A DNA stretch of 63,586 nt. Source: Propionibacteriaceae bacterium. Lineage in GTDB: Bacteria; Actinomycetota; Actinomycetes; Propionibacteriales; Propionibacteriaceae. Position 1 is the stretch's first letter, and each line of letters opens with the position of its first letter. The notes beneath the pieces were generated by a model. The model had not been told where the DNA came from and ran no database searches. It saw nothing but the letters and a program-made list of their open reading frames with translations. Shown here one piece after another: positions 1 to 8,862 of this stretch. The DNA is taken from NCBI GenBank assembly GCA_027492545.1, contig JAPUEL010000037.1:10104-73689 (forward strand). Direction: 5' to 3'. The translations under genes were made by a program, and so were the position numbers.

Positions 1-922
1 GCTCCGTGCGGCCGGCGCCCATCAGCCCGGCGAAGCCCACCACCTCGCCGGCGCGGACGGTGAACGCCGCATCCTTGCTGACCAGGCGCCCGGGGATGGA
101 CGGGTGTTCGACGTTCCAGCCGGAGACCTCGAACAGCACATCCCCGACGTGCGGGGTGCGCGCGGGATAGCGGTTTTCGATGGATCGGCCCACCATGGCG
201 CGGATGATGCGGTCCTCGTCGACCTCCCCGGCCACGACGTCGTAGGTTTCAACCGTGCGGCCGTCGCGGATGACGGTCACCGCGTCGGAGACCGCGGCGA
301 TCTCGTTGAGCTTGTGGGAGATCATGATCTGGGTGATGCCCTTGGCCTTCAGGCCACGCATCAGGTCCAGCAGGTTGCGGGAGTCGTCCTCGTTGAGGGC
401 GGAGGTGGGCTCGTCGAGGATGAGCAGCTTGACGTTCTTGGCCAACGCCTTGGCGATCTCGATCAGCTGCTGCTGGCCGACGCCAAGGGTCTTGATCGGG
501 GTGTCGGGATCCAGGTCGAGCCCCACGCGGGCCAACAGGTCCAGCGCCTTCAGGCGGGCCGCCTGCCAGTCGATCAGCAGGCCCGAGGTCACCTCGGAGC
601 CCAGGAAGAGGTTCTCCGTCACCGACAGCTCAGGGATCAGCGCCAGCTCCTGGTGGATGATGACGACGCCGCGCTCCTCAGAGGCCTTGATGCCGCCGAA
701 GTGCATCACCTCGCCCTCCAGCTCGATGTCGCCGTCGTAGGTGCCGTGCGGATACACCCCCGAGAGGACCTTCATGAGCGTGGACTTGCCCGCGCCGTTC
801 TCCCCGCAGATCGCGTGGATGTCGCCGCGGCGCACGTTCATCGTGACGCCGTCCAGGGCTTTGACCCCTGGGAACTCCTTGGTGATGCTGCGCATCGCCA
901 GCAAGACGTGACCGTCGATCAT
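1..922 (-). CDS. mmsA: Sugar ABC transporter ATP-binding protein, MmsA/GguA type (partial, 3' end outside window)
   Basis: ATPase of a monosaccharide importer of the XylG/RbsA/MmsA class, acting on the inner face of the membrane. I translated the minus strand by hand: it starts ATG at 922 after AAGGAG and runs 307 codons to the window edge. The first ABC domain is complete, with Walker [10 protein letters not shown], signature-region LGVGQQQL, Walker [12 protein letters not shown] and an H-loop ISHK. The [10 protein letters not shown] segment after the Walker A is typical of the multiple-monosaccharide (GguA/MmsA) subgroup. The second ABC domain has just begun ([14 protein letters not shown]) when the window ends. 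Permease and binding-protein genes would lie outside. The divergent ROK gene at 1182 is the obvious candidate regulator. Confidence 0.88.
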   Translation of the reverse strand, partial: MIDGHVLLAMRSITKEFPGVKALDGVTMNVRRGDIHAICGENGAGKSTLMKVLSGVYPHGTYDGDIELEGEVMHFGGIKASEERGVVIIHQELALIPELSVTENLFLGSEVTSGLLIDWQAARLKALDLLARVGLDLDPDTPIKTLGVGQQQLIEIAKALAKNVKLLILDEPTSALNEDDSRNLLDLMRGLKAKGITQIMISHKLNEIAAVSDAVTVIRDGRTVETYDVVAGEVDEDRIIRAMVGRSIENRYPARTPHVGDVLFEVSGWNVEHPSIPGRLVSKDAAFTVRAGEVVGFAGLMGAGRTE

Positions 923-1007
923 GCCTACCCGTGTCTCCTTCGACTCCGCGGCTGTGCGACGTTCGCCGTCGCTGCCCCCGATGGCTAAAACGTAAGCGCT
1001 ACCCACG

Positions 1008-1032
1008 CTTGGCGTCAATTCTTGAAGCCAAG
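1008..1032. promoter_or_regulatory. Candidate ROK operator palindrome
   Basis: In the 259-bp gap between the divergent mmsA and ROK genes, arms CTTGGCGTCAA (1008-1018) and TTGAAGCCAAG (1022-1032) form an inverted repeat with a 3-nt spacer and one mismatch per arm pair. The right arm recurs exactly at 1133-1143, 39 bases before the ROK start. Repeated half-sites in a divergent gap fit an operator of the adjacent regulator; that assignment is inference. The gap also holds an AGCGCT core at 995-1000 like many LacI-family operators, but its flanks are not symmetric. Confidence 0.5.
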
Positions 1033-1132
1033 TGTTATCGCATCGTTACATTGCAATCGATACCACCAACTGCGACAAGGGATGATGCTTGATCTACGCT
1101 AACATCGGGCCCGTCAACCTTGTGTGCGTCAG

Positions 1133-1143
1133 TTGAAGCCAAG
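1133..1143. promoter_or_regulatory. Second copy of the ROK operator half-site
   Basis: TTGAAGCCAAG, identical to the right arm of the palindrome at 1008-1032 and in the same orientation, lies 39 bases upstream of the ROK gene. The preceding bases GCGTCAG resemble part of the left arm. This suggests autoregulation of the ROK gene together with control of mmsA. Confidence 0.4.
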
Positions 1144-1181
1144 AGGCCCTCGGTCCTGGGCGCTGGTGCTAGCCTTCAAGC

Positions 1182-2357
1182 GTGAACAGGGTCGTGAGCG
1201 CGCCGGGATCTCAGCCGTCGCTGCGCGAGGCCAACAGCGCCCGAATCATTGAAGCTGTGAAGGCGTACGGGCGCATCACGCAGGTGGAACTGGCCAGCGT
1301 GACGGGCCTGTCGCCGGCCACCGTGTCCAATATCGTCAAACAACTGCTCGAGAGCGGCCTGGTGGAGACCAGCGCCACCACCCGGTCCGGCAGGCGAGCC
1401 CAGCTGGTGTCGCTCAGGTCCTCGTCAGCCCTGGCGGTGGGCATGCACATCGGCCGCCGGTCCCTCGACCTGGTGATCGCCGACGCATCGCTCGAGGTCC
1501 TCGCCTCGACGCGCCTGCCGCTCCCGGCCGACCACCGCTCCGACACGACGCTGGACCGCGCCGCCCTCCTGGTGGCGGACCTCGCCGACGACGTGGGCGC
1601 CGACATGGGACGCGTGGCGGGCGTCGGGCTGGCGCTGCCGTCGAGCGTGGGCCGTGGGGGGAGGACGGGGGCCTTCCAGCTGCCCGGATGGGAGGAACTC
1701 GACGTGGACCAGCTGCTGTCGGCGCGGATCGAGCGCCCCGTGCTCGTGGTGAAGGAGGCGGATGCCGCCGCGATGGCCGAGTCGCGCCTCGGCGCGTTGC
1801 GGGGCGCGAGCTCGGCCATCTACGTCCACGCCTCCCACACCACCGAGTCCAGCCTCGTGCTGGGGGGCCTGGTCCACGCCGGCTTCCGCGGCGGGGCCGG
1901 TGCGCTCGGCCACGTCCGGGTGGACCCCGCGGGGCTGATCTGCCGCTGCGGCGCGCGCGGCTGCCTCAACACCGTCGTGTCGGGGGAGGCCCTTGCCGAG
2001 TCGGTCAGGGTCAGCCACGGCCCGATGGACCTGCGCGCCATCGTGAAGGCGGCCAGGGACGGGGACCCGGGCTGCCGTCAGGTGGTCGCCGACGCGGGCG
2101 CGGTCGTCGGCCGGGCGCTGGCGGACCTTGCCACCGTCGTCGCGCCCGAACGCATCACATGGGGAGGAGACCTGGCCGGCGTGGGGGAGACCTTCGTCGG
2201 CCCCCTGCGCGAGGCGGTGCGGGGGAGGCCGCTGCTTCCCGCCGTCGAGGAGCTGCTCGCCGAGCCGTCCTTCCCTCTCGATGGCTGCGCCCGGGGTGCG
2301 CTGGTGGCCATCCACGACGTGATCATCGCCTCGGCGACGGGATCGGTGGAAGGATGA
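1182..2357 (+). CDS. ROK family transcriptional regulator
   Basis: 391 residues, the usual length for ROK repressors of sugar genes (NagC/XylR type). An N-terminal winged helix-turn-helix at about residues 20-70 (ELASVTGLSPATVSNIVKQL) precedes a ROK actin-fold domain with the zinc motif CRCGARGCL near residue 253. The usual AGEIGH of sugar-kinase ROK proteins reads AGALGH, and the catalytic Asn-Asp region is degraded, so a sugar-sensing regulator fits better than a kinase. The start is GTG 1182 with no clear ribosome site, possibly leaderless. The gene is divergent from mmsA and its stop overlaps the next ATG (ATGA), so it heads a ROK-ATPase-LacI operon. Confidence 0.88.
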   Translation: MNRVVSAPGSQPSLREANSARIIEAVKAYGRITQVELASVTGLSPATVSNIVKQLLESGLVETSATTRSGRRAQLVSLRSSSALAVGMHIGRRSLDLVIADASLEVLASTRLPLPADHRSDTTLDRAALLVADLADDVGADMGRVAGVGLALPSSVGRGGRTGAFQLPGWEELDVDQLLSARIERPVLVVKEADAAAMAESRLGALRGASSAIYVHASHTTESSLVLGGLVHAGFRGGAGALGHVRVDPAGLICRCGARGCLNTVVSGEALAESVRVSHGPMDLRAIVKAARDGDPGCRQVVADAGAVVGRALADLATVVAPERITWGGDLAGVGETFVGPLREAVRGRPLLPAVEELLAEPSFPLDGCARGALVAIHDVIIASATGSVEG

Positions 2358-3115
2358 CGGGCATGGACACCCGCCCACCCCTGCTCGAGCTCCGCTCGGT
2401 GAGTAAGCATTTCGGCGGCGTGCTCGCGCTCGTGGACGTCGACCTGACCGTGCGGGCCGGGGAGGTGGTGGCGCTCGTGGGGGACAATGCGGCCGGGAAA
2501 TCCACCGTCGCCCGGATGGTCTCCGGGGTCTACCAACCCGACGGTGGGCAGGTCCTGCTGGACGGCCGGCCCGTCACCATCGCCTCGGCCCAGGCCGCGT
2601 TCGCGCTGGGGATCGCGGCGGTCTTCCAGGAGTTCGCGCTCGCCGAGAACCTCGACGTGACGTCCAACATCTTCCTCGGGCGCGAGCTGAGCTCCGGCGC
2701 CCTGCTGGACGTGGACCGGATGGACGACCTGGCGCGCTCCTACCTCGCCCAACTCAACGCCAGGATCCCGGACCTCCGCACGCCGTTGGTTCAGCTCTCC
2801 GCGGGTCAGCGGCAGAGCGTGGCCATCGCGCGCACCCTCGTGCGGAAGCCGAGGTTGGTCGTCCTGGACGAACCGACCGCCTCGCTGTCGGTGGGACAGA
2901 CCGCGGAGGTGCTGAGCTACGTGGAGCGACTGCGTGACATGGGCCTGGGGGTGATCCTGATCAGCCACAACCTCAACGACGTCCGGGCGGTCGCGGACCG
3001 GATCGAAGTGTTGCGGCACGGCCGCAACAACGGCACCTTCGACGCCGCGACGGCGAGCTACGAGGACGTCCTGTCGGCGATCACGGGGGCCACGCGGCGG
3101 CGGGTGTCGCGGTGA
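2354..3115 (+). CDS. Single-domain sugar ABC transporter ATPase (FrcA/XylG-like), orphan
   Basis: 253 residues with one ABC domain: Walker A GDNAAGKST near residue 43, signature LSAGQRQS, Walker B LVVLDEPTAS, H-loop ISHN. Best resemblance is to single-domain carbohydrate importers such as FrcA; two-domain relatives (RbsA/XylG) are about twice as long. I chose ATG 2354 because it overlaps the ROK stop by 4 bases; the open frame extends further 5' only as a shadow. No permease or binding protein lies beside it; a LacI regulator follows with a 4-base overlap. It either serves a permease encoded elsewhere or has another role. Confidence 0.82.
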   Translation: MTGMDTRPPLLELRSVSKHFGGVLALVDVDLTVRAGEVVALVGDNAAGKSTVARMVSGVYQPDGGQVLLDGRPVTIASAQAAFALGIAAVFQEFALAENLDVTSNIFLGRELSSGALLDVDRMDDLARSYLAQLNARIPDLRTPLVQLSAGQRQSVAIARTLVRKPRLVVLDEPTASLSVGQTAEVLSYVERLRDMGLGVILISHNLNDVRAVADRIEVLRHGRNNGTFDAATASYEDVLSAITGATRRRVSR

Positions 3116-4128
3116 GGGCCGGGGCGCGGCCCACGATGAAGGACGTCGCGGCGATGGCGGGCGTGGCGGTGACGACGGTGTCGAGGGTCATCAACCAGGA
3201 CCCGAAGGTGGCCCAGGACACCCGCGCCCGCGTCGAGGCGGCCATCGCCGAGCTGCATTATCAGCCGAATCCCCACGCCGGGATCCTTCGTCGGAGGGGC
3301 CGCACCAAGATGCTGGGGCTCCTCGTGGGCAATGTCGCCAACCCCTTCTCGGCGTCACTGCACCGGGCGGTGGAGGACGTGGCCCGCCCCCACCGTGTGG
3401 GGGTCTTCGCGTCCAGCCTCGACGACGACCCCACCCGCGAACGCGAGGCCGTCGAGGCCTTCCTGAGCCGCAGGGTGGACGGCCTCATCCTCACCACGAT
3501 CGGGACGGACCACACGTACCTGGAGCGCGAAATCGAGCGGGGCACCCCCATCGTCTTCGTCGACCGACGGCCCGCCGGGATCGTGGCCGATACGGTGTTG
3601 TCGGACAACTATGAGGGCGCCCGGGCCGCCGTCGCCCACCTCGCGGCACACGGGCATCGCCGGATCGCCTTCCTCGGCGACAGCGAACTCATCTACACCG
3701 CCCGGGAGCGGCGCCGCGGATACCTGGACGAGTGCCGAGAGCGGGGCCTCGAGGCGACGGCGGACCTCGTCGTGACCGGACTGGGTGACGACGCAGCTGC
3801 GGCGAGGGCCGTCTCCAGGCTCCTCGACACCCCGAACCCGCCGACGGCCGTCTTCTCGGCGCAGAACCTCATCACCATCGGGGCCATCGCAGCGCTGCGG
3901 GCAGCGGGCGCGGGGCGTGCGATCGCGCTCGTGGGCTTCGACGACATTCCCATGGCCGAGCATCTGGCCCTGCCGGTGACGGTGGTGGCCCAGGACCCCA
4001 GCGCGATCGGCCGGAGGGCGGCCGAGATCGTGTTCGCACGCCTCGAGGGTGACTCCTCAGCAGCGACGGAGATCGTCGTGCCTACCCGGCTCATCGCCCG
4101 CGGGTCCGGCGAGATCAGTCCCGCCTGA
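3112..4128 (+). CDS. LacI family transcriptional regulator
   Basis: 338 residues, normal for LacI repressors. The N-terminal HTH reads TMKDVAAMAGVAVTTVSRV (about residues 9-27), followed by a hinge and a periplasmic-binding-protein-like sensor (LLVGNVANPFSA, VGFDDIPMAEHL). The start is GTG 3112, which overlaps the stop of the preceding ATPase (GTGA), so it is translationally coupled. With the ROK protein upstream, this operon has two sugar-responsive regulators around one ATPase. The ligand cannot be read from sequence. Its stop is only four bases from the stop of the convergent gene at 4133. Confidence 0.9.
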   Translation: MRAGARPTMKDVAAMAGVAVTTVSRVINQDPKVAQDTRARVEAAIAELHYQPNPHAGILRRRGRTKMLGLLVGNVANPFSASLHRAVEDVARPHRVGVFASSLDDDPTREREAVEAFLSRRVDGLILTTIGTDHTYLEREIERGTPIVFVDRRPAGIVADTVLSDNYEGARAAVAHLAAHGHRRIAFLGDSELIYTARERRRGYLDECRERGLEATADLVVTGLGDDAAAARAVSRLLDTPNPPTAVFSAQNLITIGAIAALRAAGAGRAIALVGFDDIPMAEHLALPVTVVAQDPSAIGRRAAEIVFARLEGDSSAATEIVVPTRLIARGSGEISPA

Positions 4129-4132
4129 CGTC

Positions 4133-4429
4133 CTACTTGGGCACGAACACCGGCAGCAGACCGGCGAACTCGAGCTTCATGCCGAGGCCGTGGGCCACGA
4201 TGACCCCGATGCCGGCCGCGATGGCCACCAGTACCAACGAGAAGCACAGGTAGGCCGCGACCCTGGCCACCGGGTGGGGCTGGTGATCGGTGGCATCCGC
4301 GTCACCGCCCACCCCGTAGGACAGCGCACGGATCCCGAGCGCGAAGACGGCCGGCAGGCCCGCCCCCAGGAGCATGCCCAGCCACAGCACGTTCCAGGCG
4401 CCACCGAGCGCCAGCCACAGTGTGTTCAC
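4133..4429 (-). CDS. Small membrane protein coupled to the phosphate transporter
   Basis: 98 residues with two or three hydrophobic segments (LWLGMLLGAGLPAVFALGI; YLCFSLVLVAIAAGIGVIV). I chose GTG 4429 because it overlaps the TGA of pitA by 4 bases (GTGA), indicating translational coupling; the open frame further upstream is a shadow of pitA. No named family recognised. The arrangement suggests an accessory or stabilising subunit of the Pit transporter, which is inference from context only. Confidence 0.68.
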   Translation of the reverse strand: MNTLWLALGGAWNVLWLGMLLGAGLPAVFALGIRALSYGVGGDADATDHQPHPVARVAAYLCFSLVLVAIAAGIGVIVAHGLGMKLEFAGLLPVFVPK

Positions 4430-5670
4430 GCCCTCGTCTCCTCTCGGGCCGCCTGGTCGTCGTGGTTCGGCACCACTCTGTCGGTCACCTGTTCCACCCA
4501 TTCGTCGTTGACGTTGCGATGATCGACCTGCGTCCGACGGGAGTGGTGGTACATCCACGCCGACGCCGCGATGAGGATGGCGAAGATGACCAGGGCGCCG
4601 GCGAGCCCGCCGATCGTGTGCCCGACGAGCCACATCGCGGCGCCCACCAGGCCCGCCGAAGGAAGCGTGATCACCCAGGCGATGAGCATGCGCCCGGCGA
4701 TGCGCCAGTTGACGGTGGCGTCCTTCTTTCCCAGCCCCGTGCCCAGGATGGAGCCTGTGGCGACGTGGGTGGTGGACAGCGCGAAGCCGAGATGGCTGGA
4801 GACGAGGATGACTGCTGCCGATGACGACTCCGCGGCCATGCCCTGCGGGGACGAGATCTCCACCAGGCCCTTCCCGAGGGTCCGGATGATCCGCCAGCCG
4901 CCCAGGTAGGTGCCGAGCGCGATCGCGAGCGCGCAGGTCAGCTTCACCCAGAAGGGGACCGCCTGCAGGTCGGTCCAGGCCCCCGTCGCGATCAGCGCCA
5001 GGGTGATGACGCCCATGGTCTTCTGTGCATCGTTGGTCCCGTGGGCGAGCGAGACGAGGGAGGCGGAGCCGATCTGTCCCCAGCGGAACCCGGACTCACG
5101 GTACTTTGCGGCCACCCCGCGCGTGATCGCGAACACCAGCCAGGTGCCGACGGCGGCCACCGCGATGGCGATCACGGGCGACATCAGCGCCGGGAGCACG
5201 ACCTTCCCGATGACGCCGTCCAGCTTGGTGCCGTCCCCCACCCACTTCACCCCGTCGACGCCGAGACCGGCCATCGTGGCGCCCACCAGCCCGCCGAAGA
5301 GCGCGTGCGATGAGCTCGACGGCAGACTGAACAGCCAGGTGAGGAGGTTCCACACGATGGCGCCGACCAGCCCGGACAGGATGATGAGGAGGAGGGCGAG
5401 CCCACCGTCGGCGATCAGCTCCGGCTTCGGGGCGCCGGACTTGTCCTGGATGTTGACCACGGCGTTGGTGACCGTGAGCGCCACCTCGACGGAGAGGAAG
5501 GCCCCGACCAGATTCAGGACGGCCGACAGCGCGACGGCGGTCTTGGGCCTCAGCGCGCCGGTGGCGATGGACGTGGCCATCGCGTTCCCGGTGTCATGGA
5601 AACCGTTGGTGAAATCGAAGACCAGAGCGGTCACGATGACGAGCACAAGCACGACTAACTCGGGTGGCAC
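4426..5670 (-). CDS. pitA: Low-affinity inorganic phosphate transporter, PiT family
   Basis: 414 residues, polytopic inner-membrane transporter moving phosphate (usually as a metal-phosphate complex) with proton coupling. The duplicated PiT signature is visible: FDFTNGFHDTGNAMA near residue 18 and LFSLPSSSSHALFGGLVGA near residue 113, with a later VSLAHGTNDAQKTMGVI repeat. The start is GTG 5670; a TAGCAC -10-like hexamer about 10 bases upstream would give a very short leader. Overlaps the small membrane gene downstream. Confidence 0.93.
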   Translation of the reverse strand: MPPELVVLVLVIVTALVFDFTNGFHDTGNAMATSIATGALRPKTAVALSAVLNLVGAFLSVEVALTVTNAVVNIQDKSGAPKPELIADGGLALLLIILSGLVGAIVWNLLTWLFSLPSSSSHALFGGLVGATMAGLGVDGVKWVGDGTKLDGVIGKVVLPALMSPVIAIAVAAVGTWLVFAITRGVAAKYRESGFRWGQIGSASLVSLAHGTNDAQKTMGVITLALIATGAWTDLQAVPFWVKLTCALAIALGTYLGGWRIIRTLGKGLVEISSPQGMAAESSSAAVILVSSHLGFALSTTHVATGSILGTGLGKKDATVNWRIAGRMLIAWVITLPSAGLVGAAMWLVGHTIGGLAGALVIFAILIAASAWMYHHSRRTQVDHRNVNDEWVEQVTDRVVPNHDDQAAREETRA

Positions 5671-5814
5671 ATGGCCCAGTGTGCTACCCCGAGGCCCTGG
5701 ATGCGCAATCGGGGTATGTTACGCCGGCCGTGGCGTCCGCGCTGGGCACCTGAGTGCAACATCAGATGAACAGGTGATGACCAGCGGCGTTCGGGTTGTG
5801 TCGGTCGGCCTTCC

Positions 5815-5820
5815 TATCAT
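5815..5820 (+). promoter_or_regulatory. -10 element TATCAT for a leaderless transcript
   Basis: TATCAT ends six bases before ATG 5827, so transcription should begin at or beside the start codon. No Shine-Dalgarno sequence is present, consistent with a leaderless mRNA. Confidence 0.5.
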
Positions 5821-5826
5821 GGCGAC

Positions 5827-6522
5827 ATGCCGCGACCCACCGCCTCCACATCCCTCCTCCGGGTGGCCGGGGTCGAGGCCGAGATCACGTACAAGCCCAT
5901 CAAGAACCTCCGCCTGAGGGTGTTGCCGCCGGACGGACGAGTGGCAGTCTCGGTGCCGGTCGGGGTGCCGGAACACGCCGTCCGGTCCTTCGTCGAGGGT
6001 CACCGGGAGTGGATCGCGGGCGCGCAGGCGAAGGTTCAACAGCTGTCTCCCTGGCCCGGGGCGCTCGCCGTTGGCGGACGCGCCCGGATCTGGGGCACCT
6101 GGCACGACGTGATCCTGGGGGAGGGGGACCGTCCGTCGGCGCACCTGGCCGCTGCCGGCCTCGTGGTCTCAGGCGATGACGAGGAATCGCGGCGGCGTGG
6201 GCTTGAGCAGTTGTACCGCCGCGAACTGGAGTCGGCGCTCCCGGCGCTTCGAGCCAGGTGGGAGCCGCTGGTCGGGAAGGGGGCGTCGCTCGTGCGCCTC
6301 AGGCGGATGACCACCCGCTGGGGCACCTGCAACACGAGGACCGGCGCCATCACGATCAACGTCGCGCTCGCCGAGCATCCGCCCTCGGCACTCGAATACG
6401 TGCTCGTTCATGAACTGGTCCACCTGCACGAGCGTGGTCATGGCCCCGGGTTCACCGCCTGGATGGATGCGCTGCTCCCCGACTGGCGTGACAGGCGGGG
6501 GGAGCTACAGCGGCGCGGATGA
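5827..6522 (+). CDS. YgjP-like (DUF45) zinc metallopeptidase
   Basis: 231 residues. Members of this family are predicted zinc hydrolases related to SprT/WLM peptidases, with unknown substrate. The zinc motif HELVHLHERGHG (HExxH with a third His five residues on) is near residue 198, preceded by the family's RRMTTRWGTCNTRTGAITIN block, which is the conserved W-G-x-C strand. Cytosolic, with no signal peptide. It stands alone between divergent pitA and the L,D-transpeptidase gene and is probably leaderless. Confidence 0.85.
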   Translation: MPRPTASTSLLRVAGVEAEITYKPIKNLRLRVLPPDGRVAVSVPVGVPEHAVRSFVEGHREWIAGAQAKVQQLSPWPGALAVGGRARIWGTWHDVILGEGDRPSAHLAAAGLVVSGDDEESRRRGLEQLYRRELESALPALRARWEPLVGKGASLVRLRRMTTRWGTCNTRTGAITINVALAEHPPSALEYVLVHELVHLHERGHGPGFTAWMDALLPDWRDRRGELQRRG

Positions 6523-6639
6523 CGTGACCATGCAACCTCGGGGCCCGGCCATGCGTACTTGAGGCGAATCCCCCAGGAAGGAACCGACATGGTCCCGAAC
6601 ACAGCCGAGCGTCCCAGCGTCGTGGACGGCCGCACCACC

Positions 6640-6645
6640 TATGCT
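6640..6645 (+). promoter_or_regulatory. Candidate -10 element TATGCT for the L,D-transpeptidase gene
   Basis: TATGCT lies in a locally AT-richer stretch (6632-6680) between the strong upstream ATG at 6589 and the lipoprotein signal. Its presence argues that the lipoprotein begins downstream, at GTG 6685, rather than at 6589. Confidence 0.35.
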
Positions 6646-6684
6646 GATACCGAAGAGTGTGAGATTCGACCTGAGAGGTCATCG

Positions 6685-7821
6685 GTGTTGAGAATGCCTG
6701 GAATCAAGCTGGTGATGGCGATGGTGGCCTCCGCCTCGCTACTGCTGGGCGCATGCGCCCAGGAGGCGGTCGTCCCAAGGGCCACCCCTCAGGCCGTGCC
6801 CACGAGCGCGGCGCCGGAGCCGACGCCCAGCCCCTCCCAGCCCGAGGCCGCGCCCTCGCCCACGACACCCTCGCCGTTGCCGTCGATCACCGAGCCGCCC
6901 ACCCAGGAGACAGCCCCGCCCGCCCCGCCTGCTCCACCCGCGCTCCTCGAGGCGGGCGATGAGGGTGATCCGGTCCGGGACCTCCAGCACCGGCTCCTGC
7001 AACTCGAGTGGTTCTCGGGGAAGATCACCGGCGTCTACGGCGACGAGACCGTCCTGGCCATCGAGGGCTTCCAGGCCAAGCGAGGCATCACGGTCACCGG
7101 CGAGGTGGACCAGGCCACGCTGGACAGGCTCCACTCCATGACCCGCCAGCCCACCCAGGACGAGATGTACAACATCCTGAGACCGGGCCCTGCGCTCTTC
7201 GCCGAGGGCAGCACCGGCGACGGGGTGAAGGACGTGCAGGCCCGGCTCAAGCAGATCGGCTGGTACTCCCCGAAGATCGACGGCGTGTTCGGGCCCCAGA
7301 CGGTGGAGGCTGTCAGGGGCTTCCAGGCCAAGCGGCAGATCCCCGTCACCGGCGAGGTGGACCAGCGCACCAAGGACCGGCTGTACGGCATGACGAGGAA
7401 GCCCACCGCCGACGAACTGAACAACGTGGTGAAGTCGCAGACCTCCACGATGACTCTGGACGACCGCTGCCTTGCGGGGCGGGTGATCTGCATCTCCAAG
7501 GCTCAACGACGGCTGGCCTGGGTCGTCGACGGCCAAATCGTCGACACGATGTCGGTCCGCTTCGGCTCTGAGCTCACTCCCACCCGCAACGGCGTGTTCT
7601 CGGTCTACTGGAAGTCGAAGAACCACGTCTCGAGCCTCTACGACACGCCCATGCCCTACGCGCTGTTCTTCAGCGGCGGCCAGGCCGTGCACTACTCCGC
7701 GGACTTCGCCCGCAACGGCTACAACGGAGCCTCTCACGGCTGCGTCAACGTGCGGGACAAGGGGGCCGTCGCGGCGCTGTTCGACGCGGCAAAGGTCGGT
7801 GACAAGGTGGTGGTCTACTGA
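6685..7821 (+). CDS. L,D-transpeptidase lipoprotein with two peptidoglycan-binding domains
   Basis: Cell-wall enzyme that makes or edits 3-3 peptide crosslinks. From GTG 6685 (after GAGAGG) it is 378 residues: a lipoprotein signal with lipobox LLGAC, a Pro/Ser-rich linker, two PG_binding_1 repeats (each ending GFQAKR...VTGEVDQ.T.DRL), then a YkuD domain with the catalytic SHGCVNVR near the C-terminus. The frame is open to 6559, and ATG 6589 has a good AGGAAGG site, but the extra ~32 residues are hydrophilic and would bury the lipid signal, so I prefer 6685. Expected on the outer face of the membrane, tethered by lipid. Confidence 0.88.
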   Translation: MLRMPGIKLVMAMVASASLLLGACAQEAVVPRATPQAVPTSAAPEPTPSPSQPEAAPSPTTPSPLPSITEPPTQETAPPAPPAPPALLEAGDEGDPVRDLQHRLLQLEWFSGKITGVYGDETVLAIEGFQAKRGITVTGEVDQATLDRLHSMTRQPTQDEMYNILRPGPALFAEGSTGDGVKDVQARLKQIGWYSPKIDGVFGPQTVEAVRGFQAKRQIPVTGEVDQRTKDRLYGMTRKPTADELNNVVKSQTSTMTLDDRCLAGRVICISKAQRRLAWVVDGQIVDTMSVRFGSELTPTRNGVFSVYWKSKNHVSSLYDTPMPYALFFSGGQAVHYSADFARNGYNGASHGCVNVRDKGAVAALFDAAKVGDKVVVY

Positions 7822-7920
7822 CCCGGGCCGGGTCAGGGTCTGCGAACGACCCTGGTCTGACGCTGTGCGCAGGCCGGCCCCTGTAGTGTTCGAGCGTCGG
7901 CCGACTGAAAGGGTTCACGC

Positions 7921-8859
7921 GTGATCTGGCTTGCCATCGGGATGCAGGTTGTGTCCTCGTTCCTGTTCGCGAGCGGAGCGGTGCTTCAGAGCCTGGGGGT
8001 GAAATCCACCTTCGACCCGGATGGCGTGGCATCGTCGAACAGGCTGACCTTCGCGGGCCTGCTCCGCCTGTTCAAGATCCCGAAGTGGCTGCTGGGGCTG
8101 CTGTTCGTCCTGGCCGGGGCCGCGATCCATCTCGTCGCCCTGTCCTTTGCGCCGGTGGCCGTTGTGCAGCCCGTCGGGATCCTGGCCGTTCCGTGGTCAG
8201 TGCTGCTGGCAGCGCGGATCCACCGGCACAAGCTCACCCACAAGATGTGGACCGCGGTGGCCATCACGGTCGTCGGCGTCGTCGGCTTCACCGTGTTCTC
8301 ATCACTCTTCGCGACGGGCGAGAAGCAGGTGGAGTTCGCACCGATGTTCATCGCCTTCCTCGTGGTCTGCGCCATCTGCGCCGTCCTGTCCTTCTTCGCC
8401 ACGCGGGCCGCGCCGTGGGCCAAGGCGATGATGTGGTCCTCGGTGGGCGCCACGTTCTACGGGCTCGCCTCCGGCTTCATGAAGGCGGCCATGGACCTCG
8501 TGCTCAAGCACGGGCAGCCGTTCGGCGGATTCCAGGTCGTCGCCACGGTGGCCATGATGCTCGCCTGCTACGGGCTGGGCGTCTGGATGATCCAGCAGGG
8601 CTACGCGTCCGGGCCCGCCGAGATCACCGTCGGCACCATGACCACGGTCGATCCGTTCGTCGCGGTCCTGTTCGGGCTGATTGTGCTCGGCGAGGGCGCG
8701 GGGATGGGCCCGGGGCCCGCCGTCGGGATGGCCGTGACCGGCGGGATCGCCGTCTACGGGGTGCTGTTGCTCTCCAAGGACCACCCCGACGCCCACGAGG
8801 AGCGCCGCAGGCTGGCAGCCAGCGAGAACGAGCCGTCGTCGGCGCCACCGATGAGCTGA
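7921..8859 (+). CDS. DMT superfamily (NIPA-like) multi-pass transporter
   Basis: 312 residues with about nine hydrophobic helices, including VLQSLGVKS after the first helix, VVQPVGILAVPWSVLLAAR mid-protein and VDPFVAVLFGLIVLGEG near the end. This pattern matches DMT/EamA-like proteins of the NIPA magnesium-transporter group common in actinobacteria. Substrate unknown. The start is GTG 7921, preceded by GAAAGGG. The C-terminus is a short charged cytosolic tail. Its stop is three bases from the end of the convergent gene at 8863. Confidence 0.75.
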   Translation: MIWLAIGMQVVSSFLFASGAVLQSLGVKSTFDPDGVASSNRLTFAGLLRLFKIPKWLLGLLFVLAGAAIHLVALSFAPVAVVQPVGILAVPWSVLLAARIHRHKLTHKMWTAVAITVVGVVGFTVFSSLFATGEKQVEFAPMFIAFLVVCAICAVLSFFATRAAPWAKAMMWSSVGATFYGLASGFMKAAMDLVLKHGQPFGGFQVVATVAMMLACYGLGVWMIQQGYASGPAEITVGTMTTVDPFVAVLFGLIVLGEGAGMGPGPAVGMAVTGGIAVYGVLLLSKDHPDAHEERRRLAASENEPSSAPPMS

Positions 8860-8862
8860 CCA

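Noticed and set aside
6559..6684. N-terminal extension of the L,D-transpeptidase from TTG 6559 or ATG 6589
   Set aside because: The extra residues are hydrophilic, place a lipoprotein signal in mid-chain and cover a promoter-like TATGCT; kept only as an alternative.
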